Below are positions 13,081-27,200 of a DNA stretch of 64,000 nucleotides, piece after piece (position 1 is the first letter of the stretch; every line of letters starts with the position of its first letter). The DNA lies in NCBI RefSeq assembly GCF_020184175.1, contig NC_065530.1, forward strand, positions 81,569,260 through 81,633,259, in the 5' to 3' direction. The translations under genes were made by a program, and so were the position numbers. This DNA is from Aphis gossypii. Lineage: Eukaryota; Arthropoda; Insecta; Hemiptera; Aphididae. The notes under the pieces were generated by a model. The model was not told where the DNA came from. It ran no database searches and worked only from the letters and a program-made list of their open reading frames with translations.

Positions 13081-14227
13081 TAGGAATTCCTCTACATCAT
13101 ATTTCTTAACATTGCAATTTCACAGCTTTCTTGTCATTTAAAAATAAAATAATTATGAGGATTTCAATATATTTGAAGTTATGAAAGTTAGTTGACTTCA
13201 CAAGAATAAATCATAGTTTTTAATGGCCATAAAAAAAATACTTATTTAGGGTACCTATTAAATTATAACCAAAAGAATGAAACTCTCGTATAAACAGAGA
13301 TATAGTATAATACTATAATCTAACATTACTACATAAGGTAGTTTAATACATTAATAAAACAATTTAATTTAATTTGAATTAATGAGTATTAACAACCATA
13401 TTTTAAGGAATTATAATATTGATTAAAATGTAAATAGGTACTCAAGGATTCAGATTCACCATGAAATTTTAAAACCATTCGTTTAAATATTTTATGTCAT
13501 GAATTTATATTGTAATAAAATTTTTATTTAATATGTATCAAACATTGTTTGAGTATACGAAATGACATATATATATATATATTATATGTAATAACGTTTA
13601 ACAAATTATAATTTAGAATTTATAATCTGTTTATTTAGTTGTTGTGAAACAAAACTTATTTTATATATTGGATTTATTATATAACTCTATTGTCATTTAA
13701 ACCATTTTAAATTTTCAGTATGTGAATTTTTTGGGAAATTTTATAATTGTAAACCAATATTAAAATTTAAGATTAGAGCAAATGTACTGATCTGAAACAT
13801 AATGACAGAAAAAAATCATTACACTTATCATTGTAAAACTAATACCACCAAGCTCTACTGAGAATCTAAAATGAAATAGACAATAGCTAATAGCTATGTA
13901 CATTGTACTTATTATACCTATAATTTATTTACAATCGATTTCAAAGACATTAAAATATTACAAATAAAAATAACAAATGATTTTTGATTATAATGAATCG
14001 AATACGATACTTTCATTAGTATTTTTAATGACAATTTTTTACGAAAAAGAAATCTATTTTTAATACAAATACTTGTATCATTTTTCTATAATATTTATCA
14101 TAGAAATAGAATTATTTAGTTATTTACACACAGTTAGAATCATTTAAACAACTTTCTTCATTTGGACTATAATGGATTATTATAAAATCTATTTAAAATT
14201 TGAATGAAGTAGATATATTAATTTATG

Positions 14228-14512
14228 TTAAACAACATTATTTGAAGCAACAAACATGGTTGAGTGAAAGTGAACAATAATTTTGGCATTCTTGTTTAAC
14301 AGTGGTTCAACTTGTCTCTCATCTCTCCGAAATGTTTTTATACGCTTATAAATTGTCTTCTTTGTTATAAAAGACAACGTATTTATAAGTAAATTATTCC
14401 TTGTTATATCGAATATTATTTTACAAAATGATGTATTTCTACTAACCAATAAGTTTATTCTCTTTATTGTTGGCTTATATTTGTATTGTAATGGTAGGTC
14501 ATTTATATTCAA
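14228..14512 (-). other. 94-codon minus-strand open frame of unknown nature
   Basis: The frame includes TIYKRIKTFRRDERQVEP and AKIIVHFHSTMFVASNN, a less skewed composition than neighbouring chance frames. It shows no splice sites that fit the PDE8-like gene and no motif that I recognise. Probably a remnant of a mobile element or chance. Confidence 0.2.
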
Positions 14513-15090
14513 TACATTGTGTTTATCAAATAGTTTACTGATCCGTGCATTGAATAATAAGAAAATAAAAACAAATAAGGTTAAAAAATATATGTTTGTA
14601 AATTATTATTTAGATTAAATATTAAGTAAGTACCTACCTATAGTAGTTACTAATTGTAAGTTAGTCAGTTTAGGTATACTTATAATTACAAAAAACAACT
14701 GTACTAACTGTTGAAGTTCAATAATATTTTATTTTTACGAATATTCAGAGTTAATATATTTGTATCTGATTATTTCAATATTCGTTGTTTAATTTTTAAA
14801 GGTACTATTATAATATTATATATGTTAAATGACATGCAAAATCATATTTTTTCTAGTCCAATTTTAATTCTAATTTAGAATTATCTTAATTAATATGATA
14901 AATGATAATATATTTTAAAAACATTTTATAAACGTAGAATAATTCTTATTTCTACAATTAATAAAGGTTAGATTTTTATAAATAAACAAAGATTTATTTG
15001 TAAAATTACTAGTCCTTATTAAAATATCTAAATTGCTTTTTAAATTGTAATTTTAAATAGAGGTGCATAATGCTAGAAAGTTTCTCATAC

Positions 15091-15293
15091 CTTGCTATTT
15101 GATGTGCGTCTACAGTCTTGTCATTTTGAAATCTGCAATCAACAAACGCTACTGTTGGTACTCCGTTACCCTTGTGAAAACACTCCAACGCTTCTTCCGT
15201 ACTAGTAACACGGTTTACAGTCCATTCAAGATTTCTGGCTGTTGTTGTTATAGATTGCCATACTGAATCATCTTTAGATGTTACTAACAGTAT
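15091..15293 (-). CDS. Pde8: PDE8-like exon 6: receiver (REC)-like domain
   Basis: Acceptor AATATTTTATAG|ATACTG at 15293 and donor GCAAG|GTATGAG at 15091. The exon has 67 codons plus two bases, starting in phase 0 and ending in phase 2. It begins ILLVTSKDDSVWQSITTTAR and contains VNRVTSTEEALECFHKG, PTVAFVDCRF and DAHQIAR. Hydrophobic strand, helix, strand and Asp-containing strand occur in the order of a response-regulator fold, as in the PDE8 REC domain. The next exon, expected to carry the rest of REC and the PAS domain, was not found in 1-15090 on the minus strand and is presumably left of the window. Confidence 0.82.
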
Positions 15294-18200
15294 CTATAAA
15301 ATATTGTAAATTATATTTAATTTGGAACAAACAAAACAAATATAAAAATAATTTTTATTATACACTATATAGTGAACAGTATGAAAGAATATTATTGTGC
15401 ACCTGTGTGGGCCAGAAGTGTTCACTGAAATAAATTTAATTTACAGTTAAATAACACAACGAGGTTATCGTAGGTGCTGTAAGATTAACAGAATTATATA
15501 AATAGGACGTTTTTAGATCTACGTATACAAGCCCAAAGTGAAAATGTTGTTAAAATTAACCATTCTGATCTAACCACAGTTTCAAAAAAATATAGTAAAT
15601 AAGTAATACCTACCTAAAAGACTAAAATCTAGAAACTTTATGTGAATATGACATTCTCAAAATATAAGAAAACAGAGAAAATGCGGGGAAGCAGGTGGAC
15701 AAACACAAAGTTTAAAATCATTTTTATTTTGTTAGCGCTCCTACTAGTGGAATCCTATTTGACCTAAATTGAGCATAGTAGACGGCCTTAAACTGTATAA
15801 AGACTGAGCAAGGCAATTATAAATGTATGCTACACAAATGGAGTATGACTGATTCCTTACTTTTTGAATGTGAGATAATATGCACAAAACTACATGCCAC
15901 ATTGTCAAGTAATGCCAAAGGTCAATAATGGTGTAAGGAATAACAACGTTGTACTAAGTGGACCAGCGGCGGTCAAATGATTTGAGGAACTTCATTCTAA
16001 TAACTAAAGAGGAAAAAGAATTAATCCTATTCTGTTAATATTTTAGCGTATTTATTTTGTTTTATAATACATACATTGTGATTTATGAATTTAAATACGT
16101 TATTGTAATGTTACAAGCCAAATGTCATAAGTATATAAATAATGGGTTACTTAAAAAGATAACAGAGCCACATGTGCTCTTGGTCCTAGTCTATACTCTA
16201 TAGAATGTATTGTAACTAATGACTAAATAAAGATGATACAAAGATAAGCAGTTTGATAAACATTTCGTGTGATATGTATTAAAAATATAATATATATTTA
16301 TATGTCTGAATAACGATAATATTAAAATTATGCTTTCATGCAAAATAAAAATGAATACAAATCTAAAATGGATTGAAATGATTAGTGTTAATAAAATAAA
16401 ATATAAAAAAACTGTAAGAATTTCAAGTTTAAAACTAGGATGAAAATATAAAAGTATTGATAATTTTAATTTCGCTTTATTTACATTATGATTAGTTAAA
16501 TTTTGTTTCTTGGCCCTTTAAAAAAAAATATTTGAATAACAATAAATCTATCGAATTTGTTCTCTAGTGAAGCTATTAAAATTGTGAATAAAGTAGACAG
16601 TAATTTAATTAAACAATGATTATCAGTTATAAGCTAATTATTTTGAAATTTATTATGTTTTTAAACTCTTACTAATTAGAAATTAAGATAGAAATGGAAT
16701 GGATAAAAGCGATTCGTGAATCTTAATACACATACTTAGAAAGTTCTTATCTATGAATATGTCAATATAATATATTACAGTGTCACACATATGCGATAGG
16801 TATTTAACTCTATAATAACATACAGAATTATAATATATTAAATATAATAGAAAATATTGTTGTTTTAAAGTTATGGTTTATTCTAAATTTCTTATTACGA
16901 GTTTTAAAATAAAAAAAAAACGTTAAGCTTAACGTTCATCATAATATTTATGCTTAATTTTTTAATTTTTTTTTATTGAAGATAAGCATACGATTTATCA
17001 ATTATAATAATATGGTATATTAAATATATTTTTTTAAATATTTAAATATTCTATTACCTTTATCAAATTTTAAATTAAATGTTATGAAATGTCATACCTT
17101 TTTTAACGAAGTATTTGAACGTAGGTCTTGAATATATTTTGAGCAACCAAACATGAAGTTGTTAAAATTGTCAGGTGTCTAAAAAAATATAAAAATATTA
17201 GTATTATATTTAAATTTATAATTATGATCGCTCAGTTAGCTAAAATTAAAATGTAGAAATCAAGTGGAATAAATATTTATTTTATCTTGTATTTATATGA
17301 TATAAAGAATTTTAATACCTATTTTATAATATAGCTTTTTAACTAACCGTTATTGTTAAATAAAATTTAAATAAACAAAGAAGGGTTATTATATATTATA
17401 CAATATATATGAACAACAATCAATAAATAATATGTAAATTAATTTAACTACATATATAAAAATATGTATGTTAAAATCAATAAGTATAATTATATTACAA
17501 ATTTAATTAAGTTGTGTCATTCAGAAATAAAGAATATCATTCAATAATCTTAAAAAACGGTTATGAAACAAAATACACTTAAATGTTTTAATAATATGCT
17601 AATACACAGGTAATTAAAACAAATAGCTTAAATCATAATTAAGAATATCTATTAAAAACAAGTACTTATAAATTATAGTTAATTTTAATTGTATAATATA
17701 CTCGTTGTAATAATAATCATGCGTTATCTAAATAATTAGTATTCAAATTATTTTAAAAATCTATAAATATATTAAATATTTGAAGTAGCTAATAACTGTT
17801 TAATAAAAACATAAAATACATAATATGTACAACCAACTGTATTTTTAATACATATTTAATGTGTAACTTGAATATAAAATATAATAATATGAAACGACCA
17901 ATAGTAAATAAATATTTTAAAATAATTTATGACGTTCAATTATCCTGTTAACCAATATGGTTCCCGTGATAATTGTTTGTGATCAATTACAGAAGTTTAC
18001 TTGAAATCCCTACGATTAATATTTAAAAATAATAGTTTATATAAATATTCTCATTTTCAGTAATTCTTTTTTAGTTTTATCTGACAATTTTGAAAAACAT
18101 TACTAACTTAACATACTTTATAAAGCACCCTAGGACACTATATTGCTCAAAATATGATGTCAAACACACAATTAATAAAACAAAACACATTATTGTAAAA

Positions 18201-21200
18201 CTTATGACTTTATGAGCTTAGAATTTAGAATTTTTTTCCCGTTTATATCTTAATTCATAGGTTAATTATTTTATCATACTCATTACGCAGAATAAAGATA
18301 TAATCGTAATTTGTGGTGGTTTTGAAAAGATAACATTTTTGGACAGCCTTTTTTCAATTTAATGGGTACACTAATTGATTTATAGTAGTTTAAATCTGCT
18401 CGAATTTATATTGGTATTTAGTTACAGAAAACCGAATAGAAAGGCAACAAATCCCAATCTACGTCAGTAATTAAGAGAGAAAAAAGTCTGTACGATTAAA
18501 TTCGATACTCAAAGTAATTCGATCAACAATATATTACAAATACATACACACTCATATAATATATATATATATTTTTTGTAAAAAGAAAACCGGTGGATAA
18601 TCGTTATATTGCTTAAAGCTTATAATTTATAATCGTTTAATGATTTATGAATAGACGATAAAATAATTATGGATTTTGATTGTCCTTAAAGTATGATGAA
18701 AATATGTATTATACCTTTAGTTATTTCACAAAATATACAAGTATTTAGTCTATACATATAAATTAATTATTTTAAATATAATTATAGAAATATAAATAAA
18801 GTTATATTAGAGTTATCCTCATTTCTCATCCTTCATTTTTATAATTATAGGTACTTTTAATACCAAACCGTGAGTAGGTATAGATAAATAAATTTATAAT
18901 TTAGTTATTAAATGTATGTTTCTCGACGAATTATTATTTGATGGTCCTCAAAACTTATAAATATTAAACAACAAATGTTTTATTTTCTGTAATTAAATAT
19001 TATTCCGATTTTTTTTTCCAAGAGTTATTTTAAATACTTTTTGAATGACATCTTGTTACCTTTTTTTCTATTTTTAGTCAAATTGTATTTGTGACACATT
19101 GTATTTAAATGTTTTACTTTTTTGTCAACATTTTTTCATAATTGTATGATGTTTTTTATAGAGTTCTTTCAAATACTGATACCATTTTTTCCGTTTTTTG
19201 GTCAAGGGAGGTTATATTACAATATATTTGATTGTTTAACTCTTTTTCTTTTGGTAAACCAACAAGATATTTTTCTAATTTTTTTCTATAAATCTCCTAT
19301 GGTATAACCACGTCGACTTTGTTCACATTTTATATTCGAATTCTTAGCATACGTTTTGAGTTAATAGCAGACGTGTTTAAATTATTTAATTTGTTTCCGA
19401 AAAACAACCGATGTACAGTAATATGATATAAAGCAAAATACACAATAAAATAATTTAGAATAAGAAAATATGTGTATAATATTATGTGTGTAATAATATG
19501 TATATGCGTCAAAAACTTTTACCAAGATTTAAAGTTGTGAAATAATGCAAGCAAATTTGGGAATAATTATTTTTATTTTTATTTTAATCTACAATATACA
19601 TAGATAGTTTAATTATAGATAGTAAATAAAAAATGTATGTTAATAGCTACTACTCAAGGGTAGTCGAGTAACTCAGTTTGAATAAAATAAATAAATTATA
19701 GTTATAGAAGATAAATAATTTGAAAGTCTTATGGGTTACTTGAATCAGCAATTTACTGTACAGGGATAATAGAATAGATACAATTTAAACATTTTAGTTT
19801 TTCAAAATTATTTAAATATTAAGTATTGTTTTATAAATTATGTATTTATATTTTTAATGTACTTAATACTTATAGCTACCATTTAAAGTATTTATTAAAT
19901 TACTATTAAGATTTTCTGCTTAACAGATTTTATTTTGTAAATTAGTAAAAGGAAATCAGTGTTCTAACCAAATGCATATATTTTAACACGATAAAAAAGT
20001 TTATTTTATTTAGCTACATTGCTTATCATAGATGATAAATAATATCGAGTTTTACTTTAATTATTTTTTGATGGATTTTATATTTACTTGCGCTAGTGGA
20101 GAATCACTTCGGTTTATTGGTGAATATGCATCTACTGTGTCCCTTGACAAGTCGGACGTAGATCCACTCCTTCTACAACAATTGTCCCACATTTCTGGCA
20201 GGATATTTAGTAGCTATAACATTACAGTTAAAAACATTATAAATAATAATTTGAAGCCTCAAGTTAATTTAATTAATAAATCGCAATTTTCAAATGTTGA
20301 AAGTGATAATTATTTAGTACATTTAAATTTATTTTCACTTTAATTAGTTTACCATTAGTTGAACAGTAATTTTCATATTTATAAATAATTGTACCGAACT
20401 TTTAATTAACTTTTCATGATGTTTTTATTATGTAATCAATACTTGAGTGAAAAACGACAATTTGTAATCTTTGAACTACTATTTTCATCTTTTTAAATTT
20501 ATTTAAGGATTTAATTCAGTGGCGTCATTACTTTTTTAACTAGGGTAACCATTTACTGATTTACTACCTCATCATTTTTACGCTACTATATGCACATGGT
20601 AAGGTCGCATAAATGCAAGAATATGAAGAATGTCATTCAACAAATTTATAAGTGCTAATTAACATCAATAAATTCTACAACAAATTTTAAGACAGTAAAA
20701 TTATTAAACACATGAATAATTTGTAAATAAACCTTTTATTAGTAATTTACAACTCTTATGTTAATAAATTACCATTGTTCTACGGAATTAGAAAATCATC
20801 ACACTCTTATACTAGATTGTACATAATTATGCAGCAGTCTGTATAAATGTAAGCGTTCTTAACTCGACCAGTATTTTATTGATTATTTCTAAATTTCTAA
20901 ATTTTTATTAACGTTCACATCAATAGTTTTAATAATAAAATGACCTTATATTTTTTAAATGTGCCTACTTGAGGTTAAACTAAACATTAAACTGGGTCAA
21001 TTGCATGAACTGCTACCCCCCTAAATGATGCCACTGGGGTTTAGTTCTTGATACGTGAACAAAATTAATCTATTTGTTTTAAGGTAACAAAAATAATTTT
21101 ATTAAAATGATTAATTGTTTATATATATATAAAAAAAATTATTTAGTAAAGAAGATTACTTTATGCAATATATTTTACTTTTTTCAAGAAGCCATTTTAA

Positions 21201-24200
21201 AAATATTGTTAATTATAGTATAACATAGTGCTTATTCGATTTTTAAATAATGTTTGAGCGATGACAAAACTCGTTTGAAACTTTAAGTTCCGTGTTTTAA
21301 GGCAATATTACTTTTAGTTATTTACAGTTGATTAACTTATACTTAACTCCGTGTTACTAAAACACTATAGTATGTGTAACATTATAACCAAATGAAAATT
21401 TTTATTAATTTTTATCATTAAATGAAAATTAAATTAATACATAATTGTATCATATTAAAACAAATAACTTAATTGAAAAAAAATATATTTCTAATTAGTG
21501 GATTCATATATAGTATTAGTATTTATATGATTAAGTATTATTATTATTTTATTATTTAAGTATTATATACAAACAACTGATCACGAGAGAAACTGTGACA
21601 GGTCGGCTAGTTATATAATATAATTTAAATATTTAATATATTATATTATATAGGTATTAGCAATATTGTAAAATTTTATCTTAAATAGGTTTTTAAAAAA
21701 ATATTTTATATAGGCATTAAATATATTAATATAATTATAGTGTATAATAAACACGTTTTTTTATATTTAAGAAAAAATAATATTAAATGGTTTTCGTTCA
21801 CGTATTGATATATACGTAGGTAACTTTGAAATATGATACATAAAATTAAAAATTAAACATAGTTATTAATAAAATGTATTCTGCTTTAATTTTAAAATAA
21901 ATATGTTGTTATTTGACAAGCGTTCATAAAAACTTATAAAATAAAACCTTAAAAGTTATCAAATATCAGTAAATATAATCAACAAAAATAAAAGGTGTAA
22001 TTTTCTACCTGCTAAACTATAGCACATCATATACTACTTAAAAAATAATAGTAGTTAACTTCAATTAAATAGTATAACTCGTTATAGTTTATTTATAAAT
22101 AAAGGGTACATCTGTTAGATGTTATTTAATAACCAATAATGAATAAACAAATAATCAATTGTTTTTAAGGTGCTATCAATTATATTGATTCTTCAATGTT
22201 AAAAAAATTGATTGCAAATCGTTTTTTGCTTTTATTAATGCACTTATATTTTCAAGATGTATTTTTGGTAAAATTATATTTCTGTTATGATGTCACACAA
22301 AACTTAACTTGTCTTGTTGTGTATAAAATAATATATTAATATTTAATACTCTATATGTTATTTTTATGTTATTTTCCCCAGGCTCAATATTTAATTTAAA
22401 ACTAAGTACGCTACACAATGCTACTATCTTTGTTTAATATAAAGTTGTATAATATGAGCTATGAACCCATTGGATACACTCACTTCGTATTGTCCTTAAT
22501 AGAATGGCCATAATGTATAAAACGTTGATGCGGATAAGTCACGTTTCAAAACTAGTAAAGTGTATTATGAAGAAGATAATTCAAGTTTTATCTTCAGGTA
22601 TGTGATTAAGATACCAATATTTTGAAGGCATGGACTATAAGTTTCCCAGAGGAGGTAAAAACGTATTACCAAAAATCCACAAGGGAAATTGAGAACTTGA
22701 TACATTTATTGTTCTCATATTATAGATACATTATAGACACCAGTATTATATATTAATAGAATCTAAAATTAATCTCATTTTAAAGCACTTAATTTTATTT
22801 AAATTTAAAAACATGAAAAATAGTACAATTTTTTTTAATGTATAACATTATTGATTCGTTTATTCTAATGAAAGGATTATAATTTAAATATATAATTGTG
22901 TGTTTGAAGGGCTATATAGTAATATAATAATTCAGAATCATCTTTAAAATTGTATACATATTTGAAAATATGCTATTTAAATAATATTATAATAGTAAGT
23001 AGTACAATACTTTAAAATACTTTTAATTGTTTTCTTTAATAGATTTGAAGACAAAAAAATCAATATTGAAAATACAATATGGATAAAACCAAAATTTAAT
23101 ACATTTCTTAACTTGTATTAAAATTAAATTGACTAATAGCGTATCATTATTTGATTTTTAAGAGATTGTTAAATATTTAAGTACTTATCAGTTATTAATT
23201 GAATGAATGCTGTAATGGGAACCTGGCATTATAAGAAATTATAATTATATATAATAAAATAATAAATAATTTATAATAAATTATAAATTCCTCATTCACT
23301 TGTTTTTAGTTTTTATATTATTCTAATTACGTAACTACATGTTTATTATTTAGCGCCCGACTTTTTCTTAGATTCCCTTATAGATTAATAAGAAATGTTA
23401 TTTATTTATTTTTTGATATTGTGATTTCAATAATAATCTGGGTTAAGTATAATTGGCAAAATAAAAATATTTTATGAAATTCTATAAATATAATAATTAA
23501 AAATCTTACAAGTTGTAAATTTACGATATTCAATTTTTTGTATCGTCTATAAAATATTAATAGTATTTCTTTCAAAATATTTTTGATAAAATTATGTTCA
23601 TATTTAAAACAAAGTTTTCGAAAACTTTTTCTACCTTAATACTTAAATACTTGATTCTTATACAGTTATATATGAAAATACAAATAATTTGGTTCAAAAA
23701 ATTAATTATTGTAGTGTTCTGAAATCATTATTATTAAAGCTAAGACTAACTATAGGTAACTTAAATAGTAAGAAATATTTTTCAATCATTTTCTATGTTT
23801 GATAAATAATTATATGTTTTGAAGATAAATAAAAATAAAACAAAATCAAATAAAACATTTGGATTACAAAATAAATAAAAGATATTTTTCTAAAACAAAA
23901 TTATAAATGCTAAAGATGATTAATTTTTAATTTTAAACTATAAAAATAATATAAATAATAAATATATATATTTGTTCATTAAAATATTTGATTGAATAAA
24001 TAGTAACTATAAATAAAGTAATTAGGTATACTCTATGTGTATGATTTGAAATGATTAAATATATATACAATATTAACAGACAACAGAATAACTTTGATTT
24101 TAATTATATTTCAAACTTAATAATTGCACTAAAAAATAAATAATTTTTCTTTTGTTATGTTTTTATATTTTATAAAGAAATAAATATTGGAACTATAAAA

Positions 24201-27200
24201 AGTATAAGTACTATTGTTTTTGCGAACAAGTAATAAAAATATTTATGTATAACATGTGTACTATAATATTTGAAAGCTTTAAGTTTTTATTGATCTTCTT
24301 CAATTAGTATACAAACATAATTGCACATACTTACATTTATGTGAATTAAAGACTAATTTATTTGTAAGCTAACATTCTTGTTGCCTGTTGAATATTAATA
24401 CTTAGTAAGTTTTAGGAATTTATATATATTATTTTTTTCCGGAGAATAGATTAACTTCTATCTATATTTCTACGTTTTATTTGTATTCATTGTTATTATT
24501 GAATTTTTCAAAAAAAAAAAAAAAAAAAATGGATATTAAATATAATTTAAAGTTTATATTTTGTAATAATATAAAAAATTAATACTATAAAGAAAATTAA
24601 TAATAATCCAAATGAAATCCTATAAAAGTTGTAATAAATTGTATATAAAAAAAAAAAAATTAGAAAAGTAATAACACTTACTCTACTCCTATTTACTATT
24701 CCGTTATTTCTCACTGTATGTTCTGCATTCCATGATTCAGTATTGGCTAAAATAAAATAAATAAATAAAATAAAATAAAATTCAGGCCAGAATAAAATTT
24801 AAACAGTGTAATAATATTTTAATTAAATAGTAAATTCTATAAATGACATTTTATACAGACTTGATTATTATAACAATTGTTCAAAAAAATAGATACATAT
24901 TTCTATAATTTGTGTTATTTAATCAGTACACAATTACAAAAACATTTTATACTTTTGTATTCATTAAAATAATTTAATATACGTTATGACAGTATTATTT
25001 ATACAATTAAATGATTATTTACATTTTTATTATTGTGGTAATCGAATTATTTCTAATTCAAAGTATACCAAGTAAATATCTTTAATATCAACTGGTATAA
25101 AGTGAATATACCTATGTATGATTTATAAAAATTATAATTATAATAAATTGTAATATTGAAAAAAAAACAGAAGGGTGTATCAGTAGAAGTATCTATTATT
25201 TTAAACGAGAAACTGGTATAAAAGGCCTATAGAGCCATAATGATAAAAGTATTATAATATAATTTCAATAAACTGTATACTTTATCATATCGTTGATCTT
25301 GAATCACCTTTTGGATCAGTTAATAAAATTAAATAATTTACTTTGCGGATGGATTCTATAGTATAAAATTGTAATATTGTATACATAGTGATTCTTTTAT
25401 TATGGTCCACTCATCATTTAAAATCTATTAACATATTTTAAAATATTTGTTTTATTTAAATTATAGTCAAACTAAAAAAATAAATATATTATATTTTTTG
25501 TATTTTTTATAGTTATAATATTTTAAATGAAAACATACATTTCAAATTTCATATTCGAAATAATTTCTATACATAAAAATCAAAATTTGGATGAATATTT
25601 TTTGAGTTATAAGTATTTAAAGTTTATGATGTGGATTAAGCAATTCATAGTTTTTAAAATAATGAGTGATTAATGATAAAAAAACAACCTTGTTGTTACA
25701 TGAGAGGTTAAAAAGTCTTCAATATTTTTTATAATAATTGAGAAAAACGGAAAAGTTTAAGTAAAACCAATTTTGATAATAACATTTTTTTTTTGTAATT
25801 AAAAAATTAATTCACATAATATTAATATTAATATTTTTTAAATATGATTATATAATTTTTAAAACGCTTTGGAAATAATCGACATTTTAGTTTTTTTTCT
25901 ATTTATGTACAATGACATTCTGATTTATTTCTTAGTAAAACAGTTTTAAAATTTGTCATTAAGTTCCTCATACATTTTTGCAACAGCGATTATTCAAAAG
26001 ATTTTCAATTTAAATAATTAAGATACAAAAATGTAGTAACAGTACAATATTTATCATGTTATTCTTTCTAAAATTCAAAAAGAGTTTAGAGTAAAGTCAT
26101 ATACATTTTATACGAGCTCTTGAAGTGTATATTGATAAAATTGGATTTTCAAGTATAAAATATCAAAATTCATTACGATTAGTTAAAAACTAATAAATAT
26201 TTGTAAAATTATTAGAAATAATTCAAAAACCTAAATCATTTTCAGATAGTGATCTAGGAGAGTAGTTCATTTAAGGATGATAAAGCTAAAAAAGCGTCAT
26301 TGGTAAATTAGATATTAGAAACATTTGTAAATTAATAACAATAACATTAAGTATATAATATAAATTTGATGGTTTTTTTTCAAAAATTACTTTATTCTAA
26401 TGTACCTATTTCTTAAAGTAATGTTTATTATTTAATCAAATATCTTTAGAAATAGATCCTAACATATCGTTTTAACTTAAAATAATTCACTAACAGAAAA
26501 TTGTATTTACATTATATTTTTATTTTTGTAAACGTAATACGCAATAATGTTTATAATTCACTACAAAATTACTCAAATAAAACCGATAGTACTATTTTAT
26601 ATGAGTATTATTTATTCGTATTATTTTATTATCACTTATAATTATTATATATACAAAAATTAACGCTAAAAACAAATATAAATATATTATATTTCAAAGT
26701 ATCATTTGCCAATAATATTTTAACCACAGTACTGTCAGTAACATTCAAAAACTTACTGAGGCCATAACACACAAATTTGTCCCTTTGTGGATCATCAAAT
26801 CTAAATAACTAACTTTATCAAAAGTTGGGATAATATAACAAATGCACTAAATGGAATTTGTGTCAATGCATAACTTTTCCCTATCACAATCCCAAATATC
26901 CAAACAAATACAAATTTTTCCTTGGCAGTTCATATAGTATTTTATAATAAAACTGATAATTTGACTTTTAATAATAATTGATATACTATGAATTTGTATA
27001 CCTACACGGAGTTGTAAGGTGTAAGACTTGTGTAAATAATAATAATAAAAAAAAATAAATAAAGATGAATTTTTCCAAAGATATTTATTTTGAAATATTT
27101 TACTTATAATGAATTGTGACATAAATAGTATTGGTAGAATATAAATTATAATTAGTGGTTAACCGCGCTGGGTAACTATTTTCATTTCTTGACTAAAGTC

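Larger units (their letters stand above)
1..15090 (-). other. Partial intron 6 of the PDE8-like gene (runs off the left edge)
   Basis: No coding exon was found here on the minus strand. It holds the repeat units at 780-1300, a hAT relict (1953-2024), microsatellites (2685, 5691), the candidate promoter/exon at 7735-8056, repeat copy A, a hAT MITE (10301-10494), and two unexplained patches (12860-13080, 14228-14512). The rest is featureless A+T-rich DNA. It counts as intron only if the next exon lies left of the window. Confidence 0.5.
15294..17097 (-). other. Intron 5 of the PDE8-like gene
   Basis: Contains the LINE relict at 15780-16020 and the 16919 palindrome. Sequence at 16130-16235 (GAGCCACATGTGCTCTTGG) may be 3' noncoding DNA of that LINE. 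Otherwise A+T-rich without genes. Confidence 0.65.
20214..24681 (-). other. Intron 3 of the PDE8-like gene
   Basis: Holds the MITE at 20517-21036, an A+T near-palindrome (21612-21652), a moderately GC-elevated patch at 22380-22700 (plus-strand reading GMDYKFPRGGKNVLPKIHKG, with stops nearby), and an A20 run. Nothing else is supportable. Confidence 0.6.

Noticed and set aside
20032..20343. 103-codon plus-strand ORF as a gene
   Set aside because: Its protein-like centre coincides with a phase-perfect minus-strand exon. The rest is low-complexity Asn/Ile/Leu.
26757..26800. Reading FDDPQRDKFVCYGL as an internal PDE8-like exon
   Set aside because: It needs an incoming phase 2, while exon 2 leaves in phase 1. 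A stop closes the frame upstream and no acceptor fits.
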